Shown here piece by piece: positions 1 through 8,986 of a stretch of 64,000 bases of DNA. Position numbers and translations under genes: made by a program. Within the stretch, counting starts at the first letter, position 1; the number at the start of each line of letters is the position of its first letter. This stretch comes from Azospirillum soli (GTDB lineage Bacteria > Pseudomonadota > Alphaproteobacteria > Azospirillales > Azospirillaceae): the NCBI RefSeq assembly GCF_017876165.1, contig NZ_JAGINQ010000023.1, positions 1 through 64,000 of the forward strand, read 5' to 3'. A model generated the notes under the pieces. The model had not been told where the DNA came from and did no database searches. It was given only the letters and a program-made list of their open reading frames with translations.

Positions 1-590
1 GCTGGTGCCGTTGCGCCACAGGATGTCGGCCTTGCCGTCGCCGGTGAAGTCGGCCGCGCCCTCCACCTTCCAGGCTTGCGCCGGCGCCACGGCCGTCCCG
101 TTCAGCTGGACCGCCGCCGTCGCGGTCACCGTGCCGCCGTTCATCGCCCACAGCAGCATCTGGTTGCTGGTGCTGTTGCGCCACAGGATGTCGGCCTTGC
201 CGTCGCCGGTGAAGTCGGCCGTGCTTTCAACCTTCCACGCCAGCCCAGGAGCTGCATCGGTGCCATTGAGCTTGACCATGCCCGTGTTGGCGCCGCTCAC
301 CACCGTGTGGCCGTTCATTTCCCAAAGCGCGAGCTGACCGCTGGTGCCGTTCCGCCAGAGCACATCCGCGCGTCCGTCGCCGGTAAAATCGACGGTTGCC
401 TCGACAGCCCAACTGGCTCCGGGGAGCGCCACGCCGGTTTCCTGCACCGAAACGTCGCGGGCCGCGGCGATCTTGGAACCATTCAGATCCCAGATGCTCA
501 AGGCGTTGGTGCGGCCGTCGCGCCAGAGCACGTCCGCGCGCCCGTCACCGTTGAAGTCGCCGCGTGGTGTGCGAAGGTCGGAGACTTGGT
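1..590. repeat. FG-GAP/VCBS-type coding repeats
   Basis: The segment GTTGCGCCACAGGATGTCGG recurs at about 9 and 174, with diverged copies near 349 and 520, giving a period of 165-174 bp (55-58 residues). On the minus strand each unit encodes DFTGDGKADILWRN followed by a hydrophobic strand-rich stretch. These are tandem beta-propeller-like repeats at the C-terminal side of the RTX protein. Confidence 0.8.
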
Positions 591-3018
591 AGGTCTTGTC
601 GCCGAACTTCAGGGTTTCGATACCGGACAGCCGGTCTGTTTCAGTGCCGTCGTACTTGGCGACCGTTATCTGCCCGCCGGTGCGGCGCACAATGTAGTCG
701 GTGATAGCGCCATCGAACACCGCCGTGTCGATACCGTCACCGCCATTCAGGGAATCGCTTCCGGCACCACCGGCCAGCGTGTCGTTTCCGCCGTTGCCAA
801 CGAGGGTGTCGTTCCCGGTGTTGCCGACGATCCAGTCGCCGTTCGCGCCGCCGGTGATGCTGTCGCTACCGGCGCCCGCGTCGAAGACCTTGCCCGCCGT
901 GTAGGCCCAGTTGTTCGCGCTGGGAAGTGTGATCTGGTCGTTGCCGCCGAGAGCATTTTGAGCCGGAACGACGCCTGGATGGTCCTCTTGCCGGAGGTTG
1001 CCGAGATTGAGGATGTCGGCGCCTTCCGTGTACAACGCCGTCGGGTCGGTTCCGCCGCCGCCGCCACCATCGCCGCCGCCATCGCCGCCATCGGTGAAGG
1101 GAAGGTCCGACGTGTAGGTGAAATCGTCACCCAACCAGACCGCTTCGACATCAATCAAATAGCTTTTCTGAATGCCGTCATCGAGGACGATTCTGTTCCC
1201 GTCGCGCGAGAAGACGTAGTCACTAAAAGGCTTTTTGAAGACCGCCGTGTCATAGCCACCACCACCGTCCAGCGTGTCGCCGCCGCCCCCGCTCGACAGC
1301 ACATCGTTCCCGCTGCCGCCAACTATCCAATCACCGCTCGCACCACCAATGACGACGTCGTCCCCAGCGCCCGCGTCGAAGGCCTTGCCCGCCGTGTAGG
1401 CCCAGTTGTCCGTGTCGGGAAGGGTGACGTAATCGTTGCCGCCTCCGGCCGCATGGGTCGGCGTTCCTGGCTTGTAATCCGACTCGGCAACGACGCCGAG
1501 GTGGACGATTTCGTTATAATCGGTGAACAGGGCGCCTTGGGCCGGGCCATCGCCGCCCGTTCCGCCCGGAGCGGAATAGTTGATTCCGCTGACGTTGCTT
1601 CCGGCCGGCAAATAGGACGGCAGATCCTTAATCCGGTAGACCCGGTCGCCGAACTGCAACAGCTCCGCCTCTTCGACGCGGTCCATCTCCTCGGTGACGC
1701 CATGCTTGACCCACACGGAGGAACCCATGCGCTGGATCGAGTAGTCGCTAAGGGTGCCGACGAACACTGCGGTATCGGTGCCCTCGCCGCCCCGGAGCAC
1801 GTCGACACCGTCACCACCATCCAGCGTGTCGTTTCCGCCTCCGCCGCTTAGCACATCGTTTCCGGTGTTACCGAGTATCCAATCACCGTTCGCGCCACCG
1901 TTGATGATGTCGTCCCCGGCGCCCGCGTCGAAGGCCTTGCCCGCCGTGTAGGCCCAGTTGTTCGCATTGGGAAAGCTGACGTAATCGTTGCCGCCCCCGG
2001 CCGCATGGGTCGGCGTTCCTGGCTTGTAGTCCGACTCGGCAACGTCACCGAGGTGGACAAATTCGTTATAATCGGTGAACAGGGCGCCTTGGGCCGGGCC
2101 ATCGCCGCCCGTCCCGCCCGGAGCGGAATAGTTGATTCCGCTGACGTTGCTTCCGGCCGGCAAATAGGACGGCAGATCCTTGATCCGGTAGACCCGGTCG
2201 CCGAACTGCAACAGCTCCGCCTCTTCGACGCGGTCCATCTCCTCGGTGACGCCATGCTTGACATACACGGTGGAGGCGATGCGCTGGATCGAGTAGTCGC
2301 TAAGGGTGCCGACAAACACCGCGGTATCGGTGCCCTCGCCGCCCCGGATCACGTCGAAACCGTCGCCGCCCGCCAGCGTGTCGTTTCCAGCTTCGCCCAA
2401 CAGGCTGTCGTTACCGAGGCTGCCTAAAAGCAAATCGCCCTTCGCGCCGCCTTTAACGAAGTCGTCCCCATCGCCAGCGTCGAAGGCGATTCCCGCTTGG
2501 TAAGCCCAGTTGTCGTTGGTTGGAAGGACGACGTAGTCGTCGCCGTCCAACGCCGCGTAGGTCGATGTCCCCGGCCGATAATTCTCCTGCTTGACGGTGC
2601 TGTCGAAGAACACTGTGTCGCGTTCGTCGGTGAACAGGTCGGGCAGGTTGGACGGATTGCCGCCCGAACCGGAACCTGAATCATCCCCGTTTTGGAAGGG
2701 ATTCCAGTTCAGCGGATTGGAATTTGCCGTCGCGCTTGTGATCTGCCAATAGGTCTGGTTCGCAAAGCGGTAGGAGAGGGTGGCGGTGCCCTTGTCGGCG
2801 TCGGTCCAGAAGTAGCTGTCGCTCTCCTTGTGGACCTTCAAAAAGCCTGTTTCGCTGCTGCCGACGATGCCCCATTGCAGCTTGATGTTGGCCCAATAGG
2901 GGTTGTGGACGCGCCAGACCTGATCCAAGTCGCCGTCGCCGTCCACATCCCGGACGCCCATGGCGGTCAGGGTCATGCCGCTGAGCAGCGAATCGAGAAG
3001 CCGGTCCTTGATGTCCAT
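1..3018 (-). CDS. RTX-type calcium-binding protein with FG-GAP/VCBS-like C-terminal repeats (partial, 3-prime end outside window)
   Basis: Open frame of at least 1006 codons running off the left edge. It starts at ATG 3018 with MDIKDRLLDSLL. The N-terminal ~110 residues contain FG-GAP-like repeats (DVDGDGDLDQVWR, then WGIVGSSETGFL). Four blocks follow with the RTX calcium-binding nonapeptide style (GNDSLLGEAGNDTLAGGDG, GGSGNDVLSSGGGGDTLDGG), each ending in a motif like DRVEEAELLQFGDRVYRIKDL. The visible C-terminal part returns to 55-58-residue FG-GAP/VCBS repeats of the type DFTGDGKADILWRN. Such proteins are secreted unprocessed by type I systems and fold on binding extracellular calcium. The exporter genes lie directly upstream on the same strand, so this is their likely substrate. 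The C-terminal secretion signal is not visible. Two of the RTX blocks are nearly identical at DNA level. An adhesin, matrix or enzyme-less surface role is inference; no catalytic domain is visible. Confidence 0.85.
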   Translation of the reverse strand, partial: MDIKDRLLDSLLSGMTLTAMGVRDVDGDGDLDQVWRVHNPYWANIKLQWGIVGSSETGFLKVHKESDSYFWTDADKGTATLSYRFANQTYWQITSATANSNPLNWNPFQNGDDSGSGSGGNPSNLPDLFTDERDTVFFDSTVKQENYRPGTSTYAALDGDDYVVLPTNDNWAYQAGIAFDAGDGDDFVKGGAKGDLLLGSLGNDSLLGEAGNDTLAGGDGFDVIRGGEGTDTAVFVGTLSDYSIQRIASTVYVKHGVTEEMDRVEEAELLQFGDRVYRIKDLPSYLPAGSNVSGINYSAPGGTGGDGPAQGALFTDYNEFVHLGDVAESDYKPGTPTHAAGGGNDYVSFPNANNWAYTAGKAFDAGAGDDIINGGANGDWILGNTGNDVLSGGGGNDTLDGGDGVDVLRGGEGTDTAVFVGTLSDYSIQRMGSSVWVKHGVTEEMDRVEEAELLQFGDRVYRIKDLPSYLPAGSNVSGINYSAPGGTGGDGPAQGALFTDYNEIVHLGVVAESDYKPGTPTHAAGGGNDYVTLPDTDNWAYTAGKAFDAGAGDDVVIGGASGDWIVGGSGNDVLSSGGGGDTLDGGGGYDTAVFKKPFSDYVFSRDGNRIVLDDGIQKSYLIDVEAVWLGDDFTYTSDLPFTDGGDGGGDGGGGGGTDPTALYTEGADILNLGNLRQEDHPGVVPAQNALGGNDQITLPSANNWAYTAGKVFDAGAGSDSITGGANGDWIVGNTGNDTLVGNGGNDTLAGGAGSDSLNGGDGIDTAVFDGAITDYIVRRTGGQITVAKYDGTETDRLSGIETLKFGDKTYQVSDLRTPRGDFNGDGRADVLWRDGRTNALSIWDLNGSKIAAARDVSVQETGVALPGASWAVEATVDFTGDGRADVLWRNGTSGQLALWEMNGHTVVSGANTGMVKLNGTDAAPGLAWKVESTADFTGDGKADILWRNSTSNQMLLWAMNGGTVTATAAVQLNGTAVAPAQAWKVEGAADFTGDGKADILWRNGTS
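1310..2422. repeat. Tandem 552-bp duplication inside the RTX gene
   Basis: Two direct copies, roughly 1310-1870 and 1862-2422, are offset by 552 bp (184 codons). Long stretches are identical, for example from the GCATGGGTCGGCG at 1451 and again at 2003 through the following ~300 bp. Each encodes one complete RTX block plus the intervening beta-type linker. A more diverged unit precedes and follows, so the protein grew by unit duplication. Confidence 0.85.
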
Positions 3019-3161
3019 AACCGCCCCACCATCTGGCTAGGCCGTCGCCAGCCGATCCTTCTAATTTGTGGGTATTTTATACGCTTTCGAATGATGATGC
3101 ATCATTGCTTTTGCACCAAAATGCAACAGGCGGAGTGCAACGAAAGGATAGGCGTTCCCGA
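3019..3161. promoter_or_regulatory. AT-rich intergenic region with two palindromes upstream of the RTX gene
   Basis: The 143 bp between the hlyD-like stop and the RTX start are clearly AT-richer than the surroundings. They contain a perfect 12-bp palindrome ATGATGCATCAT (3094-3105) and the inverted repeat TTGCA-N6-TGCAA (3111-3126). This suggests that the RTX gene has its own promoter and a regulator site rather than relying only on read-through from the exporter genes. No clear -35/-10 pair was identified. Confidence 0.4.
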
Positions 3162-4565
3162 TCAGGGCTCCCGCAGGCTCTCATTGAAGACGCGCAACGC
3201 CGGATAAAGGAAGTACGAGATCACCGAGCGATGGCCGATGACGATCTCGACGGATGCCGACATGCCGGGGATCAGCCGGAAATCCGGCGGAATGTTCCGC
3301 AGATTTTCCCGGTCGATGCTGACGCGGGCGCGATAGATGGAGCGGCTCTTATCGTTTTCGGGGCGGAATGCGTCGTCGCTGATCACGCGCACGGCGCCCT
3401 CCAGGTGGCCATGCTGCTGGTAGGGCAGCGCCTCCAGCTTGATCCGCGCGGATTGTCCGGTGCGGATGCGGCTGATATCGGCCGTCTTGATCTCCGCCTC
3501 CACTTCCAGCGGAACATTCATCGGCACTATGGTGATGAGCGGATCGGCCTCGCGCGCGACGGAGCCGACCGAGCGCTGGGCGATCTCCAGCACCACGCCA
3601 TCGGCGGGCGCTCGCAGTTCGACGAGACTTGTGCGCCGTTTCGCCTTGGCCAACTGCTGGCGGGTGGCGTCCATTTCACGGCTGACGGCCAGGAGCTTTT
3701 CGCTGCTGCTTCGCTGCCGCTCGCGATCATAGGACTGTCGTTCGAACCGCGCGGCGGCCAGTTGATGTTCTAACTCCTTCTCTTCAGCGGTCTTTGCGGC
3801 GAGCTGTTCCTTAATGGCGAGCTGGTTGAGTTGCGCCTCCATGAACTGAAGTTGCGACCCGACACCGCGCCGGACGAGTTCTTCGCGCATGCCGAGGATT
3901 TGGCTGACCACCTTCAGCCGCTCCTGAAGGCTTCGCTGAGCCTGACGGTTGGCGGCGAGGCCGGCGTCCAACTGCTGGAGTTTCGAATCCAGCGAGGCGA
4001 TGTGGGAGCGGTCCTCCGCAAGACGCTGCTCGTACAGCTGCGCCTGGAAGGCGCGCACCGGATCGTTTGGCGGCGCGATGAAAGGCGTTCCATCGATTTC
4101 GCTGCGCAGGCGTTCGGCCTCGGCGGTCAGGCTGGTAAGGCGCTCCTCCAGTCCCGTCGCGTCGGCTTCGGCGAACGTCGGGTCCAGCGTGGCGAGCCGG
4201 TCGCCGGCACGGACTGCAGCTCCAACGGACACGTCGAGCGTGCGGATCACCCCCGTTTCCAGCGGCTGCACGATGATGAGCGACTTGGTCGTGATCAGGC
4301 GTCCTGACGCGACCACGACCCGATCGACCACGGACAGCGATGCCCACACCAGCAATATGGCGATCAGAGCGACGATGCTGTGCAGGATCGCGCGGGCCGG
4401 CCACGGGATCGGTCGTTCCTCAATGGCGGTCGCAGCCGACTGGAAGGCGCTCAGTGCGCCCGTCCGGGGCTTCGGTGCGCGCGGTTTCGTTGCGCTCGCC
4501 GAGGCATCCGCCGGTGACGCGTGAGGAGGTTCGGCTAACGCAGGGCTTCCGTCTGGACGTTCCAT
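3162..4565 (-). CDS. Type I secretion membrane fusion protein, HlyD family
   Basis: 467 residues, a usual length for HlyD-type adaptors. A proline- and alanine-rich cytoplasmic N-terminus of about 55 residues is followed by one membrane segment (around 60-80, ILHSIVALIAILLVWASL). Next come a barrel-sandwich half motif (VASGRLITTKSLIIVQPLE), a long periplasmic coiled coil (about 130-330, rich in E, L, R, Q), the second half motif (LRAPADGVVLEI) and the conserved end (GHRSVISYFLYPALR). It bridges the ABC exporter and a TolC-like outer membrane channel. The gene overlaps the exporter gene by 31 bp, so the two are translationally coupled. No tolC-like gene is visible in the window. Confidence 0.93.
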   Translation of the reverse strand: MERPDGSPALAEPPHASPADASASATKPRAPKPRTGALSAFQSAATAIEERPIPWPARAILHSIVALIAILLVWASLSVVDRVVVASGRLITTKSLIIVQPLETGVIRTLDVSVGAAVRAGDRLATLDPTFAEADATGLEERLTSLTAEAERLRSEIDGTPFIAPPNDPVRAFQAQLYEQRLAEDRSHIASLDSKLQQLDAGLAANRQAQRSLQERLKVVSQILGMREELVRRGVGSQLQFMEAQLNQLAIKEQLAAKTAEEKELEHQLAAARFERQSYDRERQRSSSEKLLAVSREMDATRQQLAKAKRRTSLVELRAPADGVVLEIAQRSVGSVAREADPLITIVPMNVPLEVEAEIKTADISRIRTGQSARIKLEALPYQQHGHLEGAVRVISDDAFRPENDKSRSIYRARVSIDRENLRNIPPDFRLIPGMSASVEIVIGHRSVISYFLYPALRVFNESLREP

Positions 4566-6706
4566 AAGTGGCGGTACATCTCGCAGGTCTGGAGCAATTG
4601 CTCGTGCGGGCCGAAGCCGACCATCCGCCCCTCGTGGAGCACCAGGATGGCATCGGCGTTTCGGATGGAGGGCAGCCGATGCGACACGATCAGCGTCGTC
4701 CGGCCGCGGGTGATCAGCGGCATGTGGCGTTGCAGGATCGCCTCGCTTTCCGGGTCCAGCGCGCTCGTCGCCTCGTCGAGAATGAGCAGGGACGGCTGGC
4801 GCAGCAACGCGCGGGCTATGGCAAGCCGCTGTTTCTGCCCGCCGGAAAGATTGGAGCCGCCCTCCTCGATGCGGGTGTCGTAGCCCTGTGGCAGCTTCTG
4901 AATGAACTCCTCCGCGCCGGCCAGCCGCGCGGCTTCGACGATCTCCTCGAAGCGGGCGTCGGGCCGGCTGACGCCGATGTTGTCGCGCACCGTTCCGCGG
5001 AACAGAAAGCTTTCCTGAAGCACGACACCGATGTGCCGGCGCAAGTGGACACGGTCGATGTCGCGCAAATCGTAACCGTCGATGCGGATGATGCCTTCCC
5101 GTGCCGTATAGAGGCCCTGCAGCATGCGCACGAGCGTCGACTTGCCCGAACCGCTGCGTCCGACGATGCCCAGAACGCCACCGACTGGAACCGTGAAGCT
5201 GATGCGATCGAGCGCGGACGACGTGCCGGACGGGTAGCGGAAGGAGACGTTCTCGAACGACAGCATCCCCGCCAGCCGGGGTTGCAGACCGCGGTTCGTT
5301 CCCTGTTCGGGCGTTGTGTTCATCACCTCGCCCAGCATCTTCACCGACACGGCGGCCTGCTGGTAATCGTTGATCAAGGTGACGAGTTGCATCAGCGGCG
5401 CCGTGACCCGACCCGCGAGCATCTGGAAGGCGACGAGTTCGCCAACCGACAGGGTGCCTGAAAACACCATCTCGACACCCACCCAGACGATGGCGACCGT
5501 CATCGTTTTTTCGAGGAACGACGAGACGGCGCGCGCCACGGCGGACAATGTTCCGACCGAAATGTGCCGCTCCACCACGTCGGCGGAACGGTCATCCCAT
5601 TGCTGGCGTTGCGTCGGTTCCAGGGATAGCGCTTTGATCGTGCTGATGCCGTGGATGGTTTCGACCAAATGCGCCTGACATTCGGCTTCGGCCTTATACA
5701 GCAGGTTCAGGCGGCGGCGGAAAGAACGGGCGGCCACGGCAATGACCAAGGCCACGGCTGCAGCGAATCCCAGCACGACCGCCGATAGAGTGGTGCTGTA
5801 GAGCAGCAGAACGGGCACGAAGACGAACAGCGCCGCGGAGTCCAGCACCGCGAAGAACACGCGCCCGGTCAGGAATTCGCGGATCGTGCGGGCCTGCTGC
5901 ATATGGTTGAGCAGCATGCCCGATGAGATCCGCTCGAAGTAGGGCAACGGCAGCGTCAACAGATGGGCGAAGACGCGCGTTGCCATTCGGATGTCGATCT
6001 TGGCCGTGGCTTGGAGCAGAAGATACGTGCGCAGGCAATTCAGCACCGCGTCGAAGCCGATGGCGAAAAGAACGCCGATGCTGAGCGTGGTCAGTGTCGA
6101 ATAGGCTTGGTGCAGCACCACCTTGTCGATGATCAACTGGAAGAACATGGGCAACGCCAGCCCAAGCAGTTGAAGCACGATCGCGGCAATGGCGACGTCC
6201 CAAAAGGCTCGGCTTTGGCGCAGGATCTCCGGAATGAACCAGGAAAGACCGAACGGTCGGTCGGCGTCGCCCAGCTGGTATCGGCGCTTTATGAGGATCA
6301 GTTCCCCCGACCACACTTTTTCGAGGATCGAGCGGCTCCAGAACTCGAACCCGCCCAGCGGCGCCAGCGGGTTGCGGATCACCACCTCCGGATCGCCACG
6401 ATCCTCGCGGACCCCGGACAGGATCACATAGCTGCCGTCGCGCAGCCGCAGAATGGCTGGAAACGCCTCGCCAAGGCGGATGAGCCCGTCCCAGGATTGG
6501 CGGAGGCTGCGCGCCTGCAATTTTGCATCGCGCGCGCACCGGACGACTTGGCGGGGCGCAACCTCTCCGGGTCCAAGGGCATAGCTGTGGGCAAGATGTT
6601 CCTCGGACAGGTCCACGCCATGAAAGCGCGCAACAGCGACCAGGCACCACAATCCGGTGCTGCTGGGAGGCGCCCCCACCTCCATCGTCGGCGCCATTGC
6701 AGTCAC
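4535..6706 (-). CDS. Type I secretion ABC transporter, HlyB-like, with degenerate C39 domain
   Basis: 723 residues. The domains are an N-terminal C39-peptidase-like domain (about 10-140), six membrane segments (about 160-440) and an ATPase domain. The ATPase has Walker A GRSGSGKST, signature LSGGQKQR, Walker B LLILDEATSALD and H-loop SHR. Aligned with HlyB and C39 peptidases, the catalytic cysteine position is a threonine (STGLWC; the cysteine present sits four residues later), and the usual histidine region reads DGSYVIL. The domain is therefore probably a non-cleaving chaperone-like domain that holds an unprocessed RTX substrate, as in HlyB. It drives export of the downstream RTX protein. 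It is the first gene of the three-gene minus-strand locus. Confidence 0.93.
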   Translation of the reverse strand: MTAMAPTMEVGAPPSSTGLWCLVAVARFHGVDLSEEHLAHSYALGPGEVAPRQVVRCARDAKLQARSLRQSWDGLIRLGEAFPAILRLRDGSYVILSGVREDRGDPEVVIRNPLAPLGGFEFWSRSILEKVWSGELILIKRRYQLGDADRPFGLSWFIPEILRQSRAFWDVAIAAIVLQLLGLALPMFFQLIIDKVVLHQAYSTLTTLSIGVLFAIGFDAVLNCLRTYLLLQATAKIDIRMATRVFAHLLTLPLPYFERISSGMLLNHMQQARTIREFLTGRVFFAVLDSAALFVFVPVLLLYSTTLSAVVLGFAAAVALVIAVAARSFRRRLNLLYKAEAECQAHLVETIHGISTIKALSLEPTQRQQWDDRSADVVERHISVGTLSAVARAVSSFLEKTMTVAIVWVGVEMVFSGTLSVGELVAFQMLAGRVTAPLMQLVTLINDYQQAAVSVKMLGEVMNTTPEQGTNRGLQPRLAGMLSFENVSFRYPSGTSSALDRISFTVPVGGVLGIVGRSGSGKSTLVRMLQGLYTAREGIIRIDGYDLRDIDRVHLRRHIGVVLQESFLFRGTVRDNIGVSRPDARFEEIVEAARLAGAEEFIQKLPQGYDTRIEEGGSNLSGGQKQRLAIARALLRQPSLLILDEATSALDPESEAILQRHMPLITRGRTTLIVSHRLPSIRNADAILVLHEGRMVGFGPHEQLLQTCEMYRHLWNVQTEALR

Positions 6707-6864
6707 CGTCCGTCCTCCTGATGAAGTCGCGGTCTGAGGATAACGACGGGTTGAACAAACCCGTATTCGGCAGGAGTGCCGAACGAAACCGGCAAGCCAG
6801 CCCAGCCGCGCAATTGCGACACCAGTAAGTTAAGTTTTTGCAAATTGCCAGAGAATGACGTGGT

Positions 6865-7914
6865 TCAGCCCTGAACGGCCGGTTCCGTCTTCATCGGCTT
6901 GGCCGTTGGCTTGTGGGAATCGACCGCACTTGTGTCGCCGTCCACGGCGTGCACTGGCTCGGAGTGGGGCGGATAATCCGATTTCGAATCGGCGGGTTGT
7001 GGGGGGGCGAGACGAATCAGGGCCGTTTCAAGTGCTTGCGCGCGCGTCTGCTTGGGATCGGGCTCCAATGCCGTGACACCGCCGGCACGCAGGGCGGCGA
7101 CGATGGCCTTCTGTCGCTCGATCTCCACAATCCGCGCAGTCACCTCGTCGTCCTGTCCCGTGGTCGCCATGGCCTGTTTGAAGGATTCGTCCGCCATGGT
7201 TCGGAAATGCTCGAACTGACGTCGCATTGATTCCCCCTGCCAGAGGAGGTCAAGCGTTTCCTTGGCGAGCGTCGCCTCGTCCCAGTCCTCCTGCGCGGCG
7301 GTCAGGGCCCTACGGGCGCCGCTCAATCGGCGGAACAGGCCTGCCCGCTCGAATGCGTCGCGGGACTCGATCAAAGCGCTGTCCGCAGCGTTCGCCTGTT
7401 CGTGCACGGCGCGCCAGTGCGGTTGGACGATGTCGCGTATCTCCTCGTCGGAGACGGGGTTCGGAACGAGGCGTCCATCGGAATCGGCGATGAACAGCGG
7501 GCGCGGCATCGCACTCCACGGCACGGAGAACGCCAACGCTTCCGGTGCCCGGCATTCGGCACGCTTTGCCTCCAAGGCGTCCAGTTCCGCGCGCAACTGC
7601 GCGTCAACGGTGTCCAAATCCACGCGCGGGCGGGGCGCGGGAAAGCGGGGGGCTGCCCGCGACGGCAAAACCGTGAGCGTGCCATGCAGACCGGCCACAG
7701 GTGGACGGTCTGATGGGGGGCGAAGGTTGAGCGGCGTCGGCGCATCGCGCGTGGTTCGCCGGAGTTGGGGCGGGGGACGCGTCGGGACGGTTTGCGCACC
7801 GCCGCGAATCTGCCGTTCGAACGCTTCCACAGCCTCGTCAATGCGACGATTGACTTCGGCGGCCTGCCGCCAGATCCCGTTCACGTCGGGGTCATCACCA
7901 TGATTCGTGCTCAT
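6865..7914 (-). CDS. Unrecognised protein with coiled-coil segments, partner of ParA-like gene
   Basis: 349 residues, not recognised. The N-terminal region (about 10-35) is helical and charged. A proline- and arginine-rich stretch lies at about 45-90, and a helical segment at about 100-125 (AQLRAELDALEAKRAE). The middle (about 170-270) is predicted mainly helical, and the C-terminus is rich in D, S, P and K. There is no signal peptide or membrane segment. It starts 27 bp after the ParA-like ATPase gene on the same strand, so they probably form an operon. Proteins following an orphan ParA/MinD ATPase are often cargo or adaptor partners, but that role is inference only. GC content looks a little lower than in the glycosylation cluster. 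Confidence 0.7.
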   Translation of the reverse strand: MSTNHGDDPDVNGIWRQAAEVNRRIDEAVEAFERQIRGGAQTVPTRPPPQLRRTTRDAPTPLNLRPPSDRPPVAGLHGTLTVLPSRAAPRFPAPRPRVDLDTVDAQLRAELDALEAKRAECRAPEALAFSVPWSAMPRPLFIADSDGRLVPNPVSDEEIRDIVQPHWRAVHEQANAADSALIESRDAFERAGLFRRLSGARRALTAAQEDWDEATLAKETLDLLWQGESMRRQFEHFRTMADESFKQAMATTGQDDEVTARIVEIERQKAIVAALRAGGVTALEPDPKQTRAQALETALIRLAPPQPADSKSDYPPHSEPVHAVDGDTSAVDSHKPTAKPMKTEPAVQG

Positions 7915-7940
7915 GCGTCGCGATCATCCAGTCTGCCGGG

Positions 7941-8783
7941 TCACTGGACCACGGCTTCCTTTTGCTTCCCGGCGTCGCTTTCCAGATCGGGGGTCGGCCC
8001 CGCCTCTGGCAGTTCCTTCAGGGCAAGGAAGTCCCGCACGGGTTGAAGCTCCGCCTCGAATCGCCGCATCCACGAGCCCACGCGCAATTTGTCCGCCAAC
8101 GACAGGGCGGGGTGTTCGCCGGCCGTGTTGAAACGAACGGCGTGCGTATCGCAGGTCAAATATGTCTGCGTGTCCAACCCCGGCATGGCGATTTCAAGCC
8201 CGCCGGCCTTGAGGAAGCGGGCTTGGTCACCGTTGCGCCAGAGCGCGAATTGGTCGTCGCTGTACTGCTCATTGCGCACCGCGATGACCGTGGCGGTCTG
8301 CGACACGGCTTCGGCCAGCCATGCGGCGGTCTGATGCCCTGCCCAATGCGGCGTGAGGGGAGTGACGAACACCGGACGGATCGAAATACTGCGGCAGGAT
8401 GCGACAAACTCCTGCAAGGCTTGCTCGTGCTGGGAAATTCCCATGACACGGGAGAAGTCGGCGCGGAATCCAGCGGGCATGTCATGCAGGATGATGTCCA
8501 CACCGGGCACCCCCATGCTGTTCAGCAGGAAATCGCGGCCCAAGTCACGGTTGTGTATATCGTAAAGAATACACCCGGCGCGCGGGTCCTGCCGGTTCAG
8601 CGGCACCACCGCCCCATCCTTGCTCTTTAGGCAAAAGACCTTGAAGAGACTACGGGAAATCCAATCGGCGTCGAACAGAGCGGCTTTGATCTGATGCCGA
8701 CGGCAAACGTCGGCCATGCCTCGTGCCCAGGTTGACTTGCCGATTCCGCCCTTGTCTCCGACAACACAGATGATGACAGCCAT
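7941..8783 (-). CDS. ParA/MinD-like P-loop ATPase
   Basis: About 280 residues. The N-terminus MAVIICVVGDKGGIGKST carries the deviant Walker A motif (KGGIGKST) of the ParA/MinD/TraL class. FDADW (about 38-42) gives the A-prime aspartate region, and IILHDMPAG is a Walker B-like motif. The rest resembles nucleotide-binding proteins that position cargo on membranes or nucleoid, and also TraL-like proteins of conjugation loci. ATG 8783 places the P-loop close to the N-terminus as usual. An in-frame TTG at 8801 with a weak GAGG close upstream is the alternative and would add six residues. It is followed by the coiled-coil gene. The cargo is unknown. There are no parB, parS or conjugation genes nearby. 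Confidence 0.75.
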   Translation of the reverse strand: MAVIICVVGDKGGIGKSTWARGMADVCRRHQIKAALFDADWISRSLFKVFCLKSKDGAVVPLNRQDPRAGCILYDIHNRDLGRDFLLNSMGVPGVDIILHDMPAGFRADFSRVMGISQHEQALQEFVASCRSISIRPVFVTPLTPHWAGHQTAAWLAEAVSQTATVIAVRNEQYSDDQFALWRNGDQARFLKAGGLEIAMPGLDTQTYLTCDTHAVRFNTAGEHPALSLADKLRVGSWMRRFEAELQPVRDFLALKELPEAGPTPDLESDAGKQKEAVVQ

Positions 8784-8986
8784 GATCGCACAATGGTCCA
8801 AACGCCTCGTTCACTCTGGCTTAGAACATGGGCGAAGTCGAGGTCGAAAGATCGGCGACGTGGCACTCCGCAGGTGCTTGCATCGGGGGCGCTTGCATCG
8901 GGCGGGTGTAATCAATACGGTTGCGGCGAGGCAGACGTCACGCTGACGGACGCCGGAGGAGATGCCGGCCTTAGAGAGGACAATCG

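Noticed and set aside
76..1851. 591-residue plus-strand frame at the left edge
   Set aside because: Antisense shadow of the RTX gene; repetitive because the RTX gene is repetitive.
6640..6700. Active C39 peptidase (bacteriocin-type cleavage) in the ABC exporter
   Set aside because: The catalytic cysteine position holds threonine and the histidine region is not conserved, so leader cleavage is unlikely.
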